Below are positions 33,813-45,060 of a stretch of DNA of 64,000 nt, piece after piece. Numbering within the stretch: position 1 is the stretch's first letter; each line of letters starts with the position of its first letter. Location of the stretch: NCBI GenBank assembly GCA_001643675.2, contig LSRY02000012.1, forward strand, positions 622,501 through 686,500, written 5' to 3'. The translations under genes were made by a program, and so were the position numbers. The notes beneath the pieces are model-generated. The model did not search any database and was not told the origin of the DNA. It worked only from the letters and a program-made list of their open reading frames with translations. Source of the stretch: Monocercomonoides exilis (Eukaryota > Preaxostyla > Oxymonadida > Polymastigidae).

Positions 33813-34086
33813 GTCATCATAAAGGAATCTTCATTTTCTTTTATTCTTTTCATTTTATTTCCTGGTTTTGTATTTTGTCATCTGCTTTTTGAATTACAAA
33901 AAGACAATTTTTATACAGTTTTCAAATTGTTTTGAATAAAAAAAATTGAAAGTGGAATCAAAACGAAAAGCTTTTCCGAAGAGAAAAAATCCGAAAAATA
34001 AGAAAAAATTAATAATATTATAAAAACAACACATTTATTGAGAATACATAAAGTGAAACTTAAACAATCAATTCAACAAAGTTTCA

Positions 34087-37000
34087 TCAAGTGCTCTTCG
34101 TCAGTTTCTTTTTCCTTTCAAATCTTTCCTTTTTGCGTATCAGAGCATCTTTCAGTGCTGAAAGGCATTCAAAACACTTTGCAAACGAAGGGCGGTTCTC
34201 GGAATTTCCATCCCAACACCGTTGCATAAGCACAGAGTAGATAGAAAGATAAGGTGTGGCACACGCAGGAATTGGCTGAAGAAGGTTGTAAAAATTAGAA
34301 AAAGAAAAAGAATAAGAAAGAAAATTTTAAGAAAAAAATAAATGTTGAAAAGTGAGTGAAAAAAAAAGAAAGATAATGAACTAACTGCACAACATTCACA
34401 GAAATAATAATTTTCTCGATTGAATCGTTAAATTTCAAAAAGAACATTTTTTTTTCAGATGTCTCCTTCAACACAACACAACACACTGGAATTGGAGGTC
34501 TAACACCAGAAACAATAGCGTCTCTGACCTGTCTGTGCGACATGCTCGCAAAAGGCCCCAGTCTTGTCCAGAGCTCCCACATTGTGATGCCAAATGCAAA
34601 GACATCAATTTTCTCGTCGCCAACGTCCTTTAAGAAGCCTTCTGGTGGAGTGTACTGCCACGTCCCGCTTTTGGACACGAGAGTCTGAGGGTGATGAGAC
34701 AGTTTGGATATACCTGTTAGAAATTGGGTGGTTAGAGGGGGAAAAAAATTTCAAAAAAAATTAAAAAAGAATGAAAAACAAAATCATGTGAAACAAAGAA
34801 AAAAGAAAAGAAATTTTTAGAGACAAATGCTTAATCATTATTTCATTTGTATCACACCCATGTCAGAGATTTTGCAACGTAAGTATCCGTCTGCTTCACT
34901 TGAAAGCTGAAGAAATGGTATTCATAATCATGAAAATTCAACAAATAAATCATTGTTCATTAAATTTGCAACATCATCGCATAATAATCCAAACAAAAAG
35001 TGAAAAAATAAAGAAAACTTCAAAAAGCCTAAGAAATTTATGAAAAAAGTTCCAGACCAACACATTCGCAGGCTTCAAGTCTTTGTGAATAACATGGTTT
35101 GAATGGATGTACTGCATCCCACAAGCTATTTGCAAAGCGAAATCAACCATCGTCAGCAGCGGAAGAGGCTGGTCGCTTTTGATGTAAGATGCCAAGGAGC
35201 CTCTGTCACAATACTCCTGTTTCATCAGAAGGATTAAAAGCAGATTTGGTAAAGAAGAAGAAGAAGAAGAAGAAAGTTAATAGAAAAAAGAAAACAAATG
35301 GAATTATCACATAAAAATGAATACATATTGATAAGAAAAAAGTAATTCATACCATCACAATTCTCATATCAGGTTCAGCTGTGTATCCATAAAGTGTAAC
35401 AACGTTTGGATGTCGAAATGTACTTTATTCACATGAAAGTGGAAGATCATTCATATTTCATTGAAAAATCATAAAGCAAAAAAAGAAAGAAAATTAAATG
35501 AAAAAAAGAACATAATCCAAAAATAAAAAATGTTGTTAAAAAAATGAAGTCATTTGAAAATTTTAAGTGAAGAGAAAAACTTAACCCATTTCCAACACAT
35601 TTATATTGAATTCCTACCTCATCAAAGCAACTTCCCTGAAGAATTCCTTTTTGGCTTCTTCGTCTGCAAAGCCGCACAATTTCTTCCACGCTGCTGGGGC
35701 GCCCATAAACTGGCCCATAAACACCTCTCCAAACCCTCCTCTTCCAATAGATACACCACCCCCAAGTGCTGATATGTCAATCTTCATTTCTTGGCGCACT
35801 GGATAATCTGTAGTGTCTGATATCATGAGGATAAGAATGAAATCAAAAAAATTGGTTAAAAAAATATTTAGTTACAGAAGCATTTTTTAAATTCGTTGAA
35901 GGAATTTTGTTTTGTCAGTGAATAAAATAAGAAAAAGAACAAAAAGTCATACGATAAATCTTCCCGCTCCTTGCAATCTGCTTTGAATCTAAGACCCCAT
36001 CGCTCCTTAATTTCTGTGCAAATTCGGCTTGTTCTTGTTCTTCCCTTCCGTCAATTCCAATCTTTCTAGCCATGCTTTTCATTCTCGCTGCTTTATCACG
36101 ATCTTTGACTTCATTCGCTTCATCCATAACTTCTTTCCATTTGAGTGAAGTGCCCCATCTGAGCTCTTCTGTATCTGTACTTTTTTCTTTGTCTTCTTTT
36201 TCTTCTTCCCCTTCTTTTTCTTCATTATCCAATTTTCCTTTTCCTTCTCCTTTTTCATTCATCTCTTTCAGCTCCGGTGTTTTCTTCATCCTGCGCATCA
36301 TCAATCGCTCGTATCCTCTTTCTTTCTCGTGCTTCTTCCTTTCTTCCTCTTCTTTCTCAAGTTCTTCTTCTTTCTTCATCTCCCATACAGCAACTGACAC
36401 CTCTTCTCTGATTGCATGCTCCAGATCTTCCTTAAGCACAATCCGCCCTTTTCCCCTCAAGAGATGCCAAACTCCTTCAAATCGTATTCCATTCGAGGCA
36501 ACATACACTCCTCTCCCAAAAGGCTGTTTGTTTTCAAAAAGAATTCAAATTTAACATTAATTCAAAGAAAAGCAAAAAAAAATAAAATACAATACAATAA
36601 AAAAATACTTTCATACCAACCCTCGCCAAATTTCGCCTTTGTAAAAATCTCCGTTTGCAAACTGAATTTCTCCGATCCCTTTGCTTTCTCCGTTCTCCCA
36701 GTTGCACGTCATTATAAGCACTTTCATTTTAATTAATCGAATTTCGTCATCCAAAGTGAATTTCTTATTATGGTATTTATCTATCTTCAGAGGAGAATGG
36801 TCAAGAATCACGTTTGATTGCTTTCTTCTCCACATTCCACTTCCACTCCTCTTCCCCTTTTCCCAAAATCCGCAATAAACCAAATCAGAATCGCAAGTAG
36901 AAGTACCAAATCCGCTTGGTTTCCCTTTTTTCCACTCACATTCTATGTAAAGTGTGTCATCCATTGCAGCTGATGGATTATCGGGCAAGGATTGAATTGC

Positions 37001-37987
37001 CAAAGATGATGATGGTTGATAAAGTTTGCCTTTTCCTTCAAATTTTCCATTTTTAAACAAGCCTTGATACTTCAGTCCACTTGGATGAGTTAGCGTCCCG
37101 TTTCCATGAAACTACAACGTTTAGATGAATAAATTCAAAAGTTTGCATGATTTTCTTAATTGACATATAATCAGCATACCATATCATTATACCAAGTCCC
37201 GCTGTATTCCCATCCATCAGTTCGAACCAAATGTCCTTCTCCACATCTTTTACCTAAAAATTATATTTGAATCATCATATTTTAATTTTTATCTAAAAAA
37301 AAATCAACAAATATTCGAACCATCCACAAATTCGCCCAAATATTCTTCGATAACAGTTTTGTTCAGACATCTTTTTCTATAATTTCCCATGCCGTGGAAC
37401 TTTCCATCTATAAATTCTCCTTCAAAAATGCCTTGGTCATCATTTAGTTTGAGTTGTCCTGAATTGGTGTGTAATTTGAATATTTAAAAAAAAATAAATA
37501 AACGAATTAAACGCACCCACTCCTGTTATTAAACCATTTTCCAATATGCCTTCGTACACATCTCCATTTGAAAAAGATATTTTCGCTGGAAAAAGTTATC
37601 AAGTCATATGATTAACATTGATGAAAAAACCTTTACCAGAAATTTTCCCTTGAATAAAATCTCCCTCAAAGCATGTGCCGTCCTCTAGCACTAGGGTGCC
37701 ATGACCATCAAACCTAATTTTCAAAAATAATGAAATAAATACGAATATTTCAAAAATATCAAACAAATTATTTTCCCATTGTCCACAATGTTCTTGCCCA
37801 TCAGAAATGTTGCGCACTCTTATTCTCTCATCATAATTTGGTTTTTTTGCTTCCTAATGTGCATTTATAATTAGAATATTAATGTTAAATAGAAATGTAA
37901 ATTCTTAACTGTGAAAAGTTATTCAACCTCTAAATTGTGACTAAATGCTTGGATGCATTTTGCTTTGTGAGTTTGTGTATTTTCATG
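34087..37987 (-). CDS. MORN-repeat TKL-type protein kinase
   Basis: Many-exon gene. The start is ATG at 37987 (MKNTQTHKAKCIQAF; exon 37928-37987), next exon from 37853, and the last exons are about 34497-34714 and 34087-34275. Order of parts: MORN repeats (GHGTLVLEDGTCFEGDF, then further units to 36440, ending RFEGVWHLLRGKGRI), then a Glu/Lys-rich coiled coil of about 150 residues (36400-35960), then a kinase domain. Kinase marks are IGRGGFGEVFMGQ, the Lys in AAWKKL, HKDLKPANVL, SDMGISKL (DMG in place of DFG), GTWQYTPPEGF, DVFAFGITMWEL and RCWDGNSENRPSFA. It should be active on Ser/Thr, and MORN repeats often bind phosphoinositide membranes. The C-terminus is KKKLTKST. The downstream CLF1 gene is convergent. 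Exon limits in the MORN part are approximate. Confidence 0.82.
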
Positions 37988-38109
37988 CAACATTTAATTT
38001 TTAATTTCAAAAAAATACTTTAATTATAAAATTAATGCCATTTTAAATTATCTTCTTCCAAATTATTAAGGTTGAAGTGAATTTCATTCATTTTCTACTG
38101 CCTAAGAGA

Positions 38110-39596
38110 ATGGTTTATTTTAATTATTTCAAATGTTCTTTAAATTAAATAATAATAAATAATTTGATTCAACAAAGATATTCTTTTCAGCTTCGTTATT
38201 ATCCAGCATTTTTTTATTATTATTATTGTGCAGCTCAGACACTCCCGCAAATTGTAAAAAAGATGATGTTCTAGGAAAATGGAAGCTAGAAATAGGCAAG
38301 TTCACTTCAGAAACAAATGTACATTGTTCAAAGATTGATAAGGTAAAAACAGAAGATACGATGGAAATTTATTTAGCAGAACCAAATCTTGTAACAGATC
38401 CAAGTAACAAAGCAATTGGTACATGGACAATGATTTATGTCGAAGGATTTGAATTATCGATTGGAAAGTATCGATATTTCACCTTATTTAATTGGACATC
38501 TTCTGAAGATAACACAGAAACTTTTGATTGCCACAATACTGTTCAAGGTTGGGTTCGTCCTGACATTAGGAACATAAGCGAAATTGCATGCTTTACAGCA
38601 ACAAAGATGCCAAGAAACGAATCTGATCCCGCATCGCATCATTATTACAAGAATGATTACAAAGACTTTGATTCACTAAGACGTCGAACAAAAAAAAGTT
38701 ATGAAACATCGAACTCAATGACAATTGACTGGAGCGATAAAAATGGGCACAATTATGTTTCATATTTTATTGATGAAGGAAATTGTAAAAGCAGTTATGC
38801 CATTGCAGCTGCTGGAATGATCGAATCACGTATTTCAATTGGAAGTAATGATTCTTTAGATTATTCTTTGTCTGTGCAAGAGCTTATAAGCTGTAATGAT
38901 TATTCACAGGAATGTAAAGGAGGGCATGCAATTGAAATTGGAATGTATGTTATGGATCATGGACTCGTTGATCAAAAGTGCCTTCCATATTACTCGTTGA
39001 ATCAGACAGATGCCAAATGCAGCGACCGTTGCAAGTATCCGAGGGCAACCGTGTTTGTGAAGAGTTACAGCTACGTTGGAGGATTCTATGGAAGGTGCTC
39101 TGTTTCTCATATGGAAGAGGCACTGGAAAAAGGTCCAATTGTTGCTCGTATTGATGATACAGTTCCTTCATTCCTGGATTATAAAAGCGGGGTTTACAAG
39201 ATGAAAGATGATGAAAAAGTTGGAAGGCTTACGAGAAGCGTGCTTGTCGTCGGCTACGGACAAGATGAAAAAGAAGGGCCTTATTGGAAAATCAAAAATA
39301 GCAAAGGAACAAAATGGGGTGAAGGGGGATTTGCTCGCATTTATAAAGGAAATAACACGCTGGGAATTGAAACAGCAGCGGAGCAAATGGTTCCTGATAA
39401 TGATGCTTACTTGAACAATAAAAATATCGTCAATAATCCGTATTTTTGGGCAATGATCGGAGTCTCATGCTTTTGTGTTGCTTTGATTGTGGGAGTGATA
39501 ATTCTTCTCATTGCAATATCTAGAACGAGAAAATCAGTTAAAGCTGCAAATGCAATTAATGAACAATATTCTTCATTTCAGCCAAGGTACTCTTGA
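38110..39596 (+). CDS. cathepsin C-like pseudoprotease with membrane anchor
   Basis: Exon 1 (38110-38134) gives MVYFNYFK; after a 56-bp intron, exon 2 (38191-39596) completes a signal peptide (SSLLSSIFLLLLLCSSDTPA); 476 aa. The N-terminal part resembles the exclusion domain of cathepsin C (dipeptidyl peptidase I), starting DTPANCKKDDVLGKW. The papain-like part has VQELISCNDYSQECKGGHA, YSYVGGFYG and SVLVVGYGQDEKEGPYWKIK. The catalytic residues are altered: the active Cys is Ser (GNCKSSYA, residue about 210), the active His is Arg (LTRSVLVVGYG, about 357); the Asn remains (KNSKG, about 378) but its Trp neighbour is Lys. A C-terminal helix (MIGVSCFCVALIVGVIILLI) and a short basic tail follow. 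Probably a non-enzymatic surface or endosomal binding protein; that is inference. Confidence 0.85.
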
Positions 39597-41016
39597 TCCT
39601 ATTTCTCTTCTAATTGATGAAATTTCTGTTGAAAGAGCAATCTCTGTAACATAACATTAGCGAAGAAGAAGGATTGTTAACTAACTTGATCCTTGATGTT
39701 CCGTTTCAAAATACCTAAACTTAGCAATAAAAATGTTGCATTTCATTACAATTTTTTTTTTAAATGAATAACTGTATAATTTATTAGTATTGTTAAAATA
39801 ATCTTTGGTTTTATGTTTGTAGTTTTTCTGCATTTTTTCAGGTCTTTATATTTCGTATCACTCCTCTATGTTTTTGAATTTCATTTTGCCAAATTTTTGT
39901 GTTGAGTATTTTTTATAATGTGCCATATTCTTGAAAATGAAGTATTTTTAAGAGAGACAAATATTTTATTTTATTTTTTTTTTTATTAAACAATTAAAAA
40001 AGGAAAAAATATTTTTATTGTTATTCTGAATTTTGAAATTGTTATGAAAGAAAAGTACCTATCATTATTCCCTCAATTCATCTTTTCATTTGTTTGAAGT
40101 TCAAAATGTCCAAATGTCACATTTTTTTTGTGATTTTTTTGAAAAAAAAATATTACAGCTGAAGAGAATAATCAAAAGCTAAGAAAAGAAAGTTCTTTAT
40201 AAAGTTTTTTAATGAGAAGGAAATAAAAATGTTTTATATTTTTCAAGACATCTCAATTTTCTATTTTTGAATAATAACGAAAGTGTGAAGACAACTAATA
40301 ATGGTTCACGACAAATCACACTCATAAAGTGATAATAAAAAAAGAAATAACTTGTTGTTTTGCAGATCTTGAATTGTTGATTTCTGTTAACTATTATTTA
40401 TTCCATTAGCAACGAATGTAACATTTATCCGAACATATGACTGTTATTATTTGAAAAACTACCTTTTGTTTAATTTTCAAATAAAATAAAAATTTCGAAT
40501 TTCGATCAAATTTTTTGACACAATCACGAAAAATCACTTTAATGGAAATGTTAACATAGCCAAGATTTTGATTTCATAACAGTGAAATTTGGTGACTGGG
40601 AATAGACATTTGATCAAAATATGAAATTGAAATAACAATCCGATATTTTTATAAAGGAGCTTTTCAATAAAAAATTGACACATGGAGAAAAAGATGTCAC
40701 TTGAAACTTTTTCAATAAAAATTATGCACTTTTTGAAGACTTTTTGTGATTAATAAATTTTTATTAAATAGGTTCATTTTTTGAAATATGAGTGAGGTCA
40801 TAAGACATTTTGTTGTCATATCTATGATTCCTGCTTTTTGATATGGAAAACCTGTGTATGTGTGATTATTTTTGAAATCATAACTTTTTTCTGGGTGTAA
40901 ATTTATATCAAATTATTATTTCTTGGAAGATGAATTATTTTTTTGTTGGAAAAGAAAAATTGTTAAAAAAAAACGATATTTTAGAACATATACAAAAAAA
41001 ATATGTTTTTTTTGTA
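39597..41016. other. AT-rich intergenic region
   Basis: No gene seen. Near 40861 it carries GTGATTATTTTTGAAATCAT, shared with the 27.3 kb repeat. It ends at the second MITE. Confidence 0.5.
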
Positions 41017-41393
41017 CAGTTTGTGCAAAAAATACTGGACATAGCACAAAATACCGGACAAGATCGATTTCACAATAAGTGTAAGAGGAATAATTCTGAC
41101 AATTTTCCTCAAAATACATCTCATCAACACAAACTCAATTGATGTACAAGACTTTCAGGACAGCTTCATTTGTGCTCAGAAAAAATGATATTTGAATTCT
41201 CGGAGAAATAGGATTTTGAATTTTTCCGAGACTTCAAATATCATTTTTTCTGAGTACAAATGAAGCTGCTTTGAAAGATTTGCATATCAAATGAGTTTGT
41301 ATTAATGGGATATATTTTGAGGAAAATTGTCAGAATTATTTCTCTTACACTTATTGTGAAATCGATCTTGTCCGGTATTTTATGCAATATCTA
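41017..41393. mobile_element. palindromic MITE with Tc1/mariner-like ends, copy 2
   Basis: 377 bp, same family as 26380-26757. Left end TACAGTTTGTGCAAAAAATA with TA in front; right end degraded to GTATTTTATGCAATATCTA followed by TA. Arms of about 180 bp with a loop near 41205. The two arms differ from each other more than in copy 1, so this copy is older. The outer parts match copy 1, the innermost about 40 bp less. Confidence 0.88.
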
Positions 41394-42150
41394 TAATTTA
41401 CACAATCAATTGTAATTTTTCTTCAAAATTATGCATTGGAATGTTGGACTTTGAATGAGGCTATGCTCAAAAAGTTTGGAACAAATTGTTGTATTTTTTA
41501 TTAATGAATAATTTTGGGTAAATTATAAGAATAGCGGAATGAAAAAATTTTCCACATTTTCAAAAGATTATATTATGACAATTGTGTAATCAGAAAAAGA
41601 GTATAATAATATCATGTTTTGGAAAGTGGAGAATATCCTAAACACAAGGAGACCAGATATATTTCATAAAAAATTTTCGTTTTTAATTTTGCTTCCATGG
41701 ATAACCCTAACCCAAATATTGCTCCATCAAACCCTAAATCAATATTTAATCCATTCCAAGCTTGTTTCACTAATCGAAACCCTAAAACTTAATAAATAAA
41801 ACAAAAAACAAATAAATATTTAATTATAAAGGGAAATGATCACTCATTAAAAATGATAAATTCATTCAGCAAAGTTTTTTCAAAATCCTTTAATAGAGTT
41901 TTTATTTCAAAATGCTTCTATAATATCATTTCCAATATATTTTTTGCTGTATTGTGATTTTTTGTGTTTTATTGCTATATTTTGAATTCCGCTATATTTA
42001 CAATTTGCCTTATTTTGTCTTAACTACAACAACAACAACAACAACAAAGTTATTTATTCGGAAATCCGATCATATTTCCCATAAAAATTTAATAAAAATC
42101 TCTAAATTCAATTAAAGATGAGTTTTGGAAATTTTGTGACTCTTTGACAA
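41394..42150. other. intergenic region with telomere-like motifs and ACA repeat
   Basis: AT-rich. Three AACCCTAA motifs occur at about 41703-41787, and an (ACA)n run at about 42024-42047. No gene seen. Confidence 0.55.
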
Positions 42151-42207
42151 ATCAAAAAATTTTTATTAATTATTTTTTATTGCATCCACAACATTTGCTC
42201 AGAAGAT

Positions 42208-44982
42208 ATGGATTTAGTGGAAGCAGTCGAAAGTGCTCAAAAAACAGGATCTCCTCCATATCCACGCGAAGGTTCATTCATCCAGTACATTAACAATTCC
42301 AAAAGAAAAGGATTATTCATAGGAGGAGGGATGGATTATGATGGAAATGTCATGAAAGATGCATATTTTTTTGATTTAAACAAAAAATTATGGAATATTG
42401 TTCCAACCTATTCTCTTGATGTTCTTCCTGATCGATATATGTGTATATCATTTTGTGCAGAAGATGTTATATATATTTGGGGAGGCCTCAGTTGTTGTGG
42501 GTTGACAAAAGAGTTACTTTCATATGATTTTGAAAGGGCTTCGTGGGAAGCTATTCCACAATCAGGAAGAATACCTTGCAAAAGATATGCTCCTTGCAAG
42601 GCAGAAACATCAACTCATGTTTATATTTTTGGCGGACAAGGATCTCATGGACTATTAAATGACATATGGGAACTAAACAAACAGACATTTTTGTGGCGTT
42701 GCATTCGAGAAAATAATGCTTCAAAAAATCCACCCCCGCTACGCGATGGGGGAGCATGCGTGTTCAAAGGTTATTTATTTGTTTATGGAGGATTGACAAG
42801 TAATATTAAAGAAGAACCATGTACTTACAGAATAAACTTGACAAATCCTGATGATTGCCAGTTCATTGAATTAATTTCTTCTTTTCGTTTTTTTGGAGCT
42901 GTTTTTCACTCTGGATTTATGAGTTATGTTTCAGAAACGGAGTGCTACGGAATTATGTGGGGCGGAAAGGAAGGTTTGATGAAAACTCCAATAAATTATG
43001 TTTTTATCTTGAATCTAACAGCTGCTGGATTTGACTCTGACGTTAAAAATGCAACGATGGATGATGAAAATCTTATATATATGAACATTGGAAAATTTGG
43101 ACCATCATGCACGATGGATGAAGAAGGAACTATTTATGCATTTGGAGGAAAAGACAAATATTCCACATCAAACAGAATTTTTCATATGTCAAAAGAAAAT
43201 TGGTTAGATTCACAAAGTCGAAACAATATATGTTCATATACTGCCGGTGAATCTGTAGCCTTAAATTTTCCACAAAATAATGAAAGAAATTTTTTTTCTG
43301 AACTGACAAAAGATGCTATTGAAGTTCCACTTCCTGTGACAAAGCACCAACTTGCTCGGCTAAGCGGATCTATAGCTGTTATTGGGGGATACAACCCAGA
43401 ATTAAAAATGATGATGGAAACAAGCAGAGTGTTTAAACCAAGAGAAGGTGCCTGGTATCAACTTATTGAAACAAGTCATTATTCCGATGGAGTGCCTTTC
43501 GTTGGCGAAGCTGCAATTGCTGAGTCGAACGGAAGAATTTTTGTATTTGGTGGTGCAACTTACAATAGCAATGGAGGATTTGCATCAATGAGCAATGATC
43601 TTTTTGAATACAATGGAGCCACGCAGTCTTGGCAGAAGATAAAAGTGAAAGGAGAGGAAAAACCACCGAAAATGTGCCGTTCTGGTGCAACAATATATGA
43701 ATCAATACTGTACATTGTTGGAGGTTGTGATATCGACAATAATATACGTGATGAAGTATGGACATTCAATTTTGCTACATCAGAATGGCACAAAATTATG
43801 TTCGCTCTCTCCTCACTTCAGAGGCCAACTGTTTTTGTGAAAAGCATTATTCCAAGAAAAAATTTAATAAATCATAAAAAAAGCAAAAGCAAATATTTGA
43901 ACAATGAAATGGACAAGTTAAAAGCTGTGAAAGAAAAGGAAGTAGCAGATAGTCAGCAGTCAGTTCCTCATTTAATTGTTTGTGGAGGAGATGACGGAGA
44001 AAGTTCAATAGACCATTGCTTTGCATATCCAATCACTATTGCAAAAATTTATGGAGAATGGCTTGATTTAATGAAACTTGAATTCCCAATTGGCAGCTCA
44101 AGAGTTGTTATTGGAGAGGGAGAAGTTGGATTTGTTGTTGGAGGAGAAGAATGCGGAATTGCCAAGAAATCGTATTTAGCCATGTTTACCTTTGATGAAT
44201 ACGGAAAGGCGGATATTATCACCCACAAATTTGATGAAGGCAGAGAGGAAACAGATTTCCCTTTGGCTCATGGAAGCTGCACTTTTCTTACCGATTCGCT
44301 TTATTGCTTCGGTGGATATGCGGTGAGTGAAGGAATGACTCCATTGCCCATTGCAACAAATAAACTAACCAGAATCAAATTAAAGAATCATCTTTCTGGC
44401 TGCTCACCAGGATCGTTCTTCAATGAAAGCAAAAAGCAATGCGATTATTGTATGGAAGCAACATATTCTTCGCACTTGAATCAAACAAAATGTGAAAAAT
44501 GCCCTATTGGCTCACATTCATGGAAATCTGGAACATCGATTTATTCATGTGTTCCCTGCAAAGAAGGCACATTCATGTCAGAAATAAACCATTTTTATTG
44601 CATTGACTGCGAATCGAATAGCAGTTGTATTGTTGGATCAGCTGCTGACAACAACACTTTGCAGAGAAAGCAATTTGAGTGCACAGAGCAGCCAAAATCG
44701 TATGATCCTAATTCGAACAAAGAAACAATGTTCACAGTGTTGTTTTATGGAGTTTCGTTGGCACTAGGCTTGATTGTGGCTGTTGTGTGTTTTTGCCTGC
44801 CAACTCGCGAAAGATTGTACAAATTGGATCAATTCTCAAATACATACAAAGATGATCTTGATGAGAAAACACACAAGGCAGTGAAGATTGTGAGGAAAAC
44901 GAGTTATGGCGGGTGCATTTCGATTATTGGCTTTTGTTTTGTGGTTGGTGCAGCAGCTGCTGTGATTGTGCTATTCTTTTAG
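42208..44982 (+). CDS. Kelch-repeat membrane protein, part before in-frame TAG
   Basis: 924 aa from ATG at 42208. Residues about 20-720 form Kelch blades (GLFIGGGMDYDGN, YIWGGLSC, YIFGGQGSHGLLNDIWEL, FVYGGL, RIFVFGGATYNSNGG, LYIVGGCD, YCFGGYA). A Cys-rich TNFR/ephrin-receptor-like module follows (CSPGSFFNESKKQCDYC, then CEKCPIGSHSW and CVPCKEGTFMS). Two membrane helices come next (FYGVSLALGLIVAVVCFCL and IIGFCFVVGAAAAVIVLFF) with a 40-residue loop. The frame meets TAG at 44980 and then stays open in the same frame into 45061-46097, which looks like the missing ectodomain. Upstream, codons from 42151 read IKKFLLIIFYCIHNIC, a fine signal peptide except that its first codon is ATC. The gene may therefore be freshly broken at both points, or use exons I cannot see. 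Confidence 0.75.
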   Translation: MDLVEAVESAQKTGSPPYPREGSFIQYINNSKRKGLFIGGGMDYDGNVMKDAYFFDLNKKLWNIVPTYSLDVLPDRYMCISFCAEDVIYIWGGLSCCGLTKELLSYDFERASWEAIPQSGRIPCKRYAPCKAETSTHVYIFGGQGSHGLLNDIWELNKQTFLWRCIRENNASKNPPPLRDGGACVFKGYLFVYGGLTSNIKEEPCTYRINLTNPDDCQFIELISSFRFFGAVFHSGFMSYVSETECYGIMWGGKEGLMKTPINYVFILNLTAAGFDSDVKNATMDDENLIYMNIGKFGPSCTMDEEGTIYAFGGKDKYSTSNRIFHMSKENWLDSQSRNNICSYTAGESVALNFPQNNERNFFSELTKDAIEVPLPVTKHQLARLSGSIAVIGGYNPELKMMMETSRVFKPREGAWYQLIETSHYSDGVPFVGEAAIAESNGRIFVFGGATYNSNGGFASMSNDLFEYNGATQSWQKIKVKGEEKPPKMCRSGATIYESILYIVGGCDIDNNIRDEVWTFNFATSEWHKIMFALSSLQRPTVFVKSIIPRKNLINHKKSKSKYLNNEMDKLKAVKEKEVADSQQSVPHLIVCGGDDGESSIDHCFAYPITIAKIYGEWLDLMKLEFPIGSSRVVIGEGEVGFVVGGEECGIAKKSYLAMFTFDEYGKADIITHKFDEGREETDFPLAHGSCTFLTDSLYCFGGYAVSEGMTPLPIATNKLTRIKLKNHLSGCSPGSFFNESKKQCDYCMEATYSSHLNQTKCEKCPIGSHSWKSGTSIYSCVPCKEGTFMSEINHFYCIDCESNSSCIVGSAADNNTLQRKQFECTEQPKSYDPNSNKETMFTVLFYGVSLALGLIVAVVCFCLPTRERLYKLDQFSNTYKDDLDEKTHKAVKIVRKTSYGGCISIIGFCFVVGAAAAVIVLFF

Positions 44983-45060
44983 ATAAACACACTCGAGAAT
45001 CGAATTTATATTGACTCAAAAATTCAGAACATAACGCTGGATAAATTCATCAACAAAAAG

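Noticed and set aside
44980-44982. Reassigned TAG codon (as in some oxymonads with TAA/TAG for Gln)
   Set aside because: TAG ends the NSE4, MFS and HCP genes and TAA ends many others at the expected family C-termini, so the standard code holds in this window.
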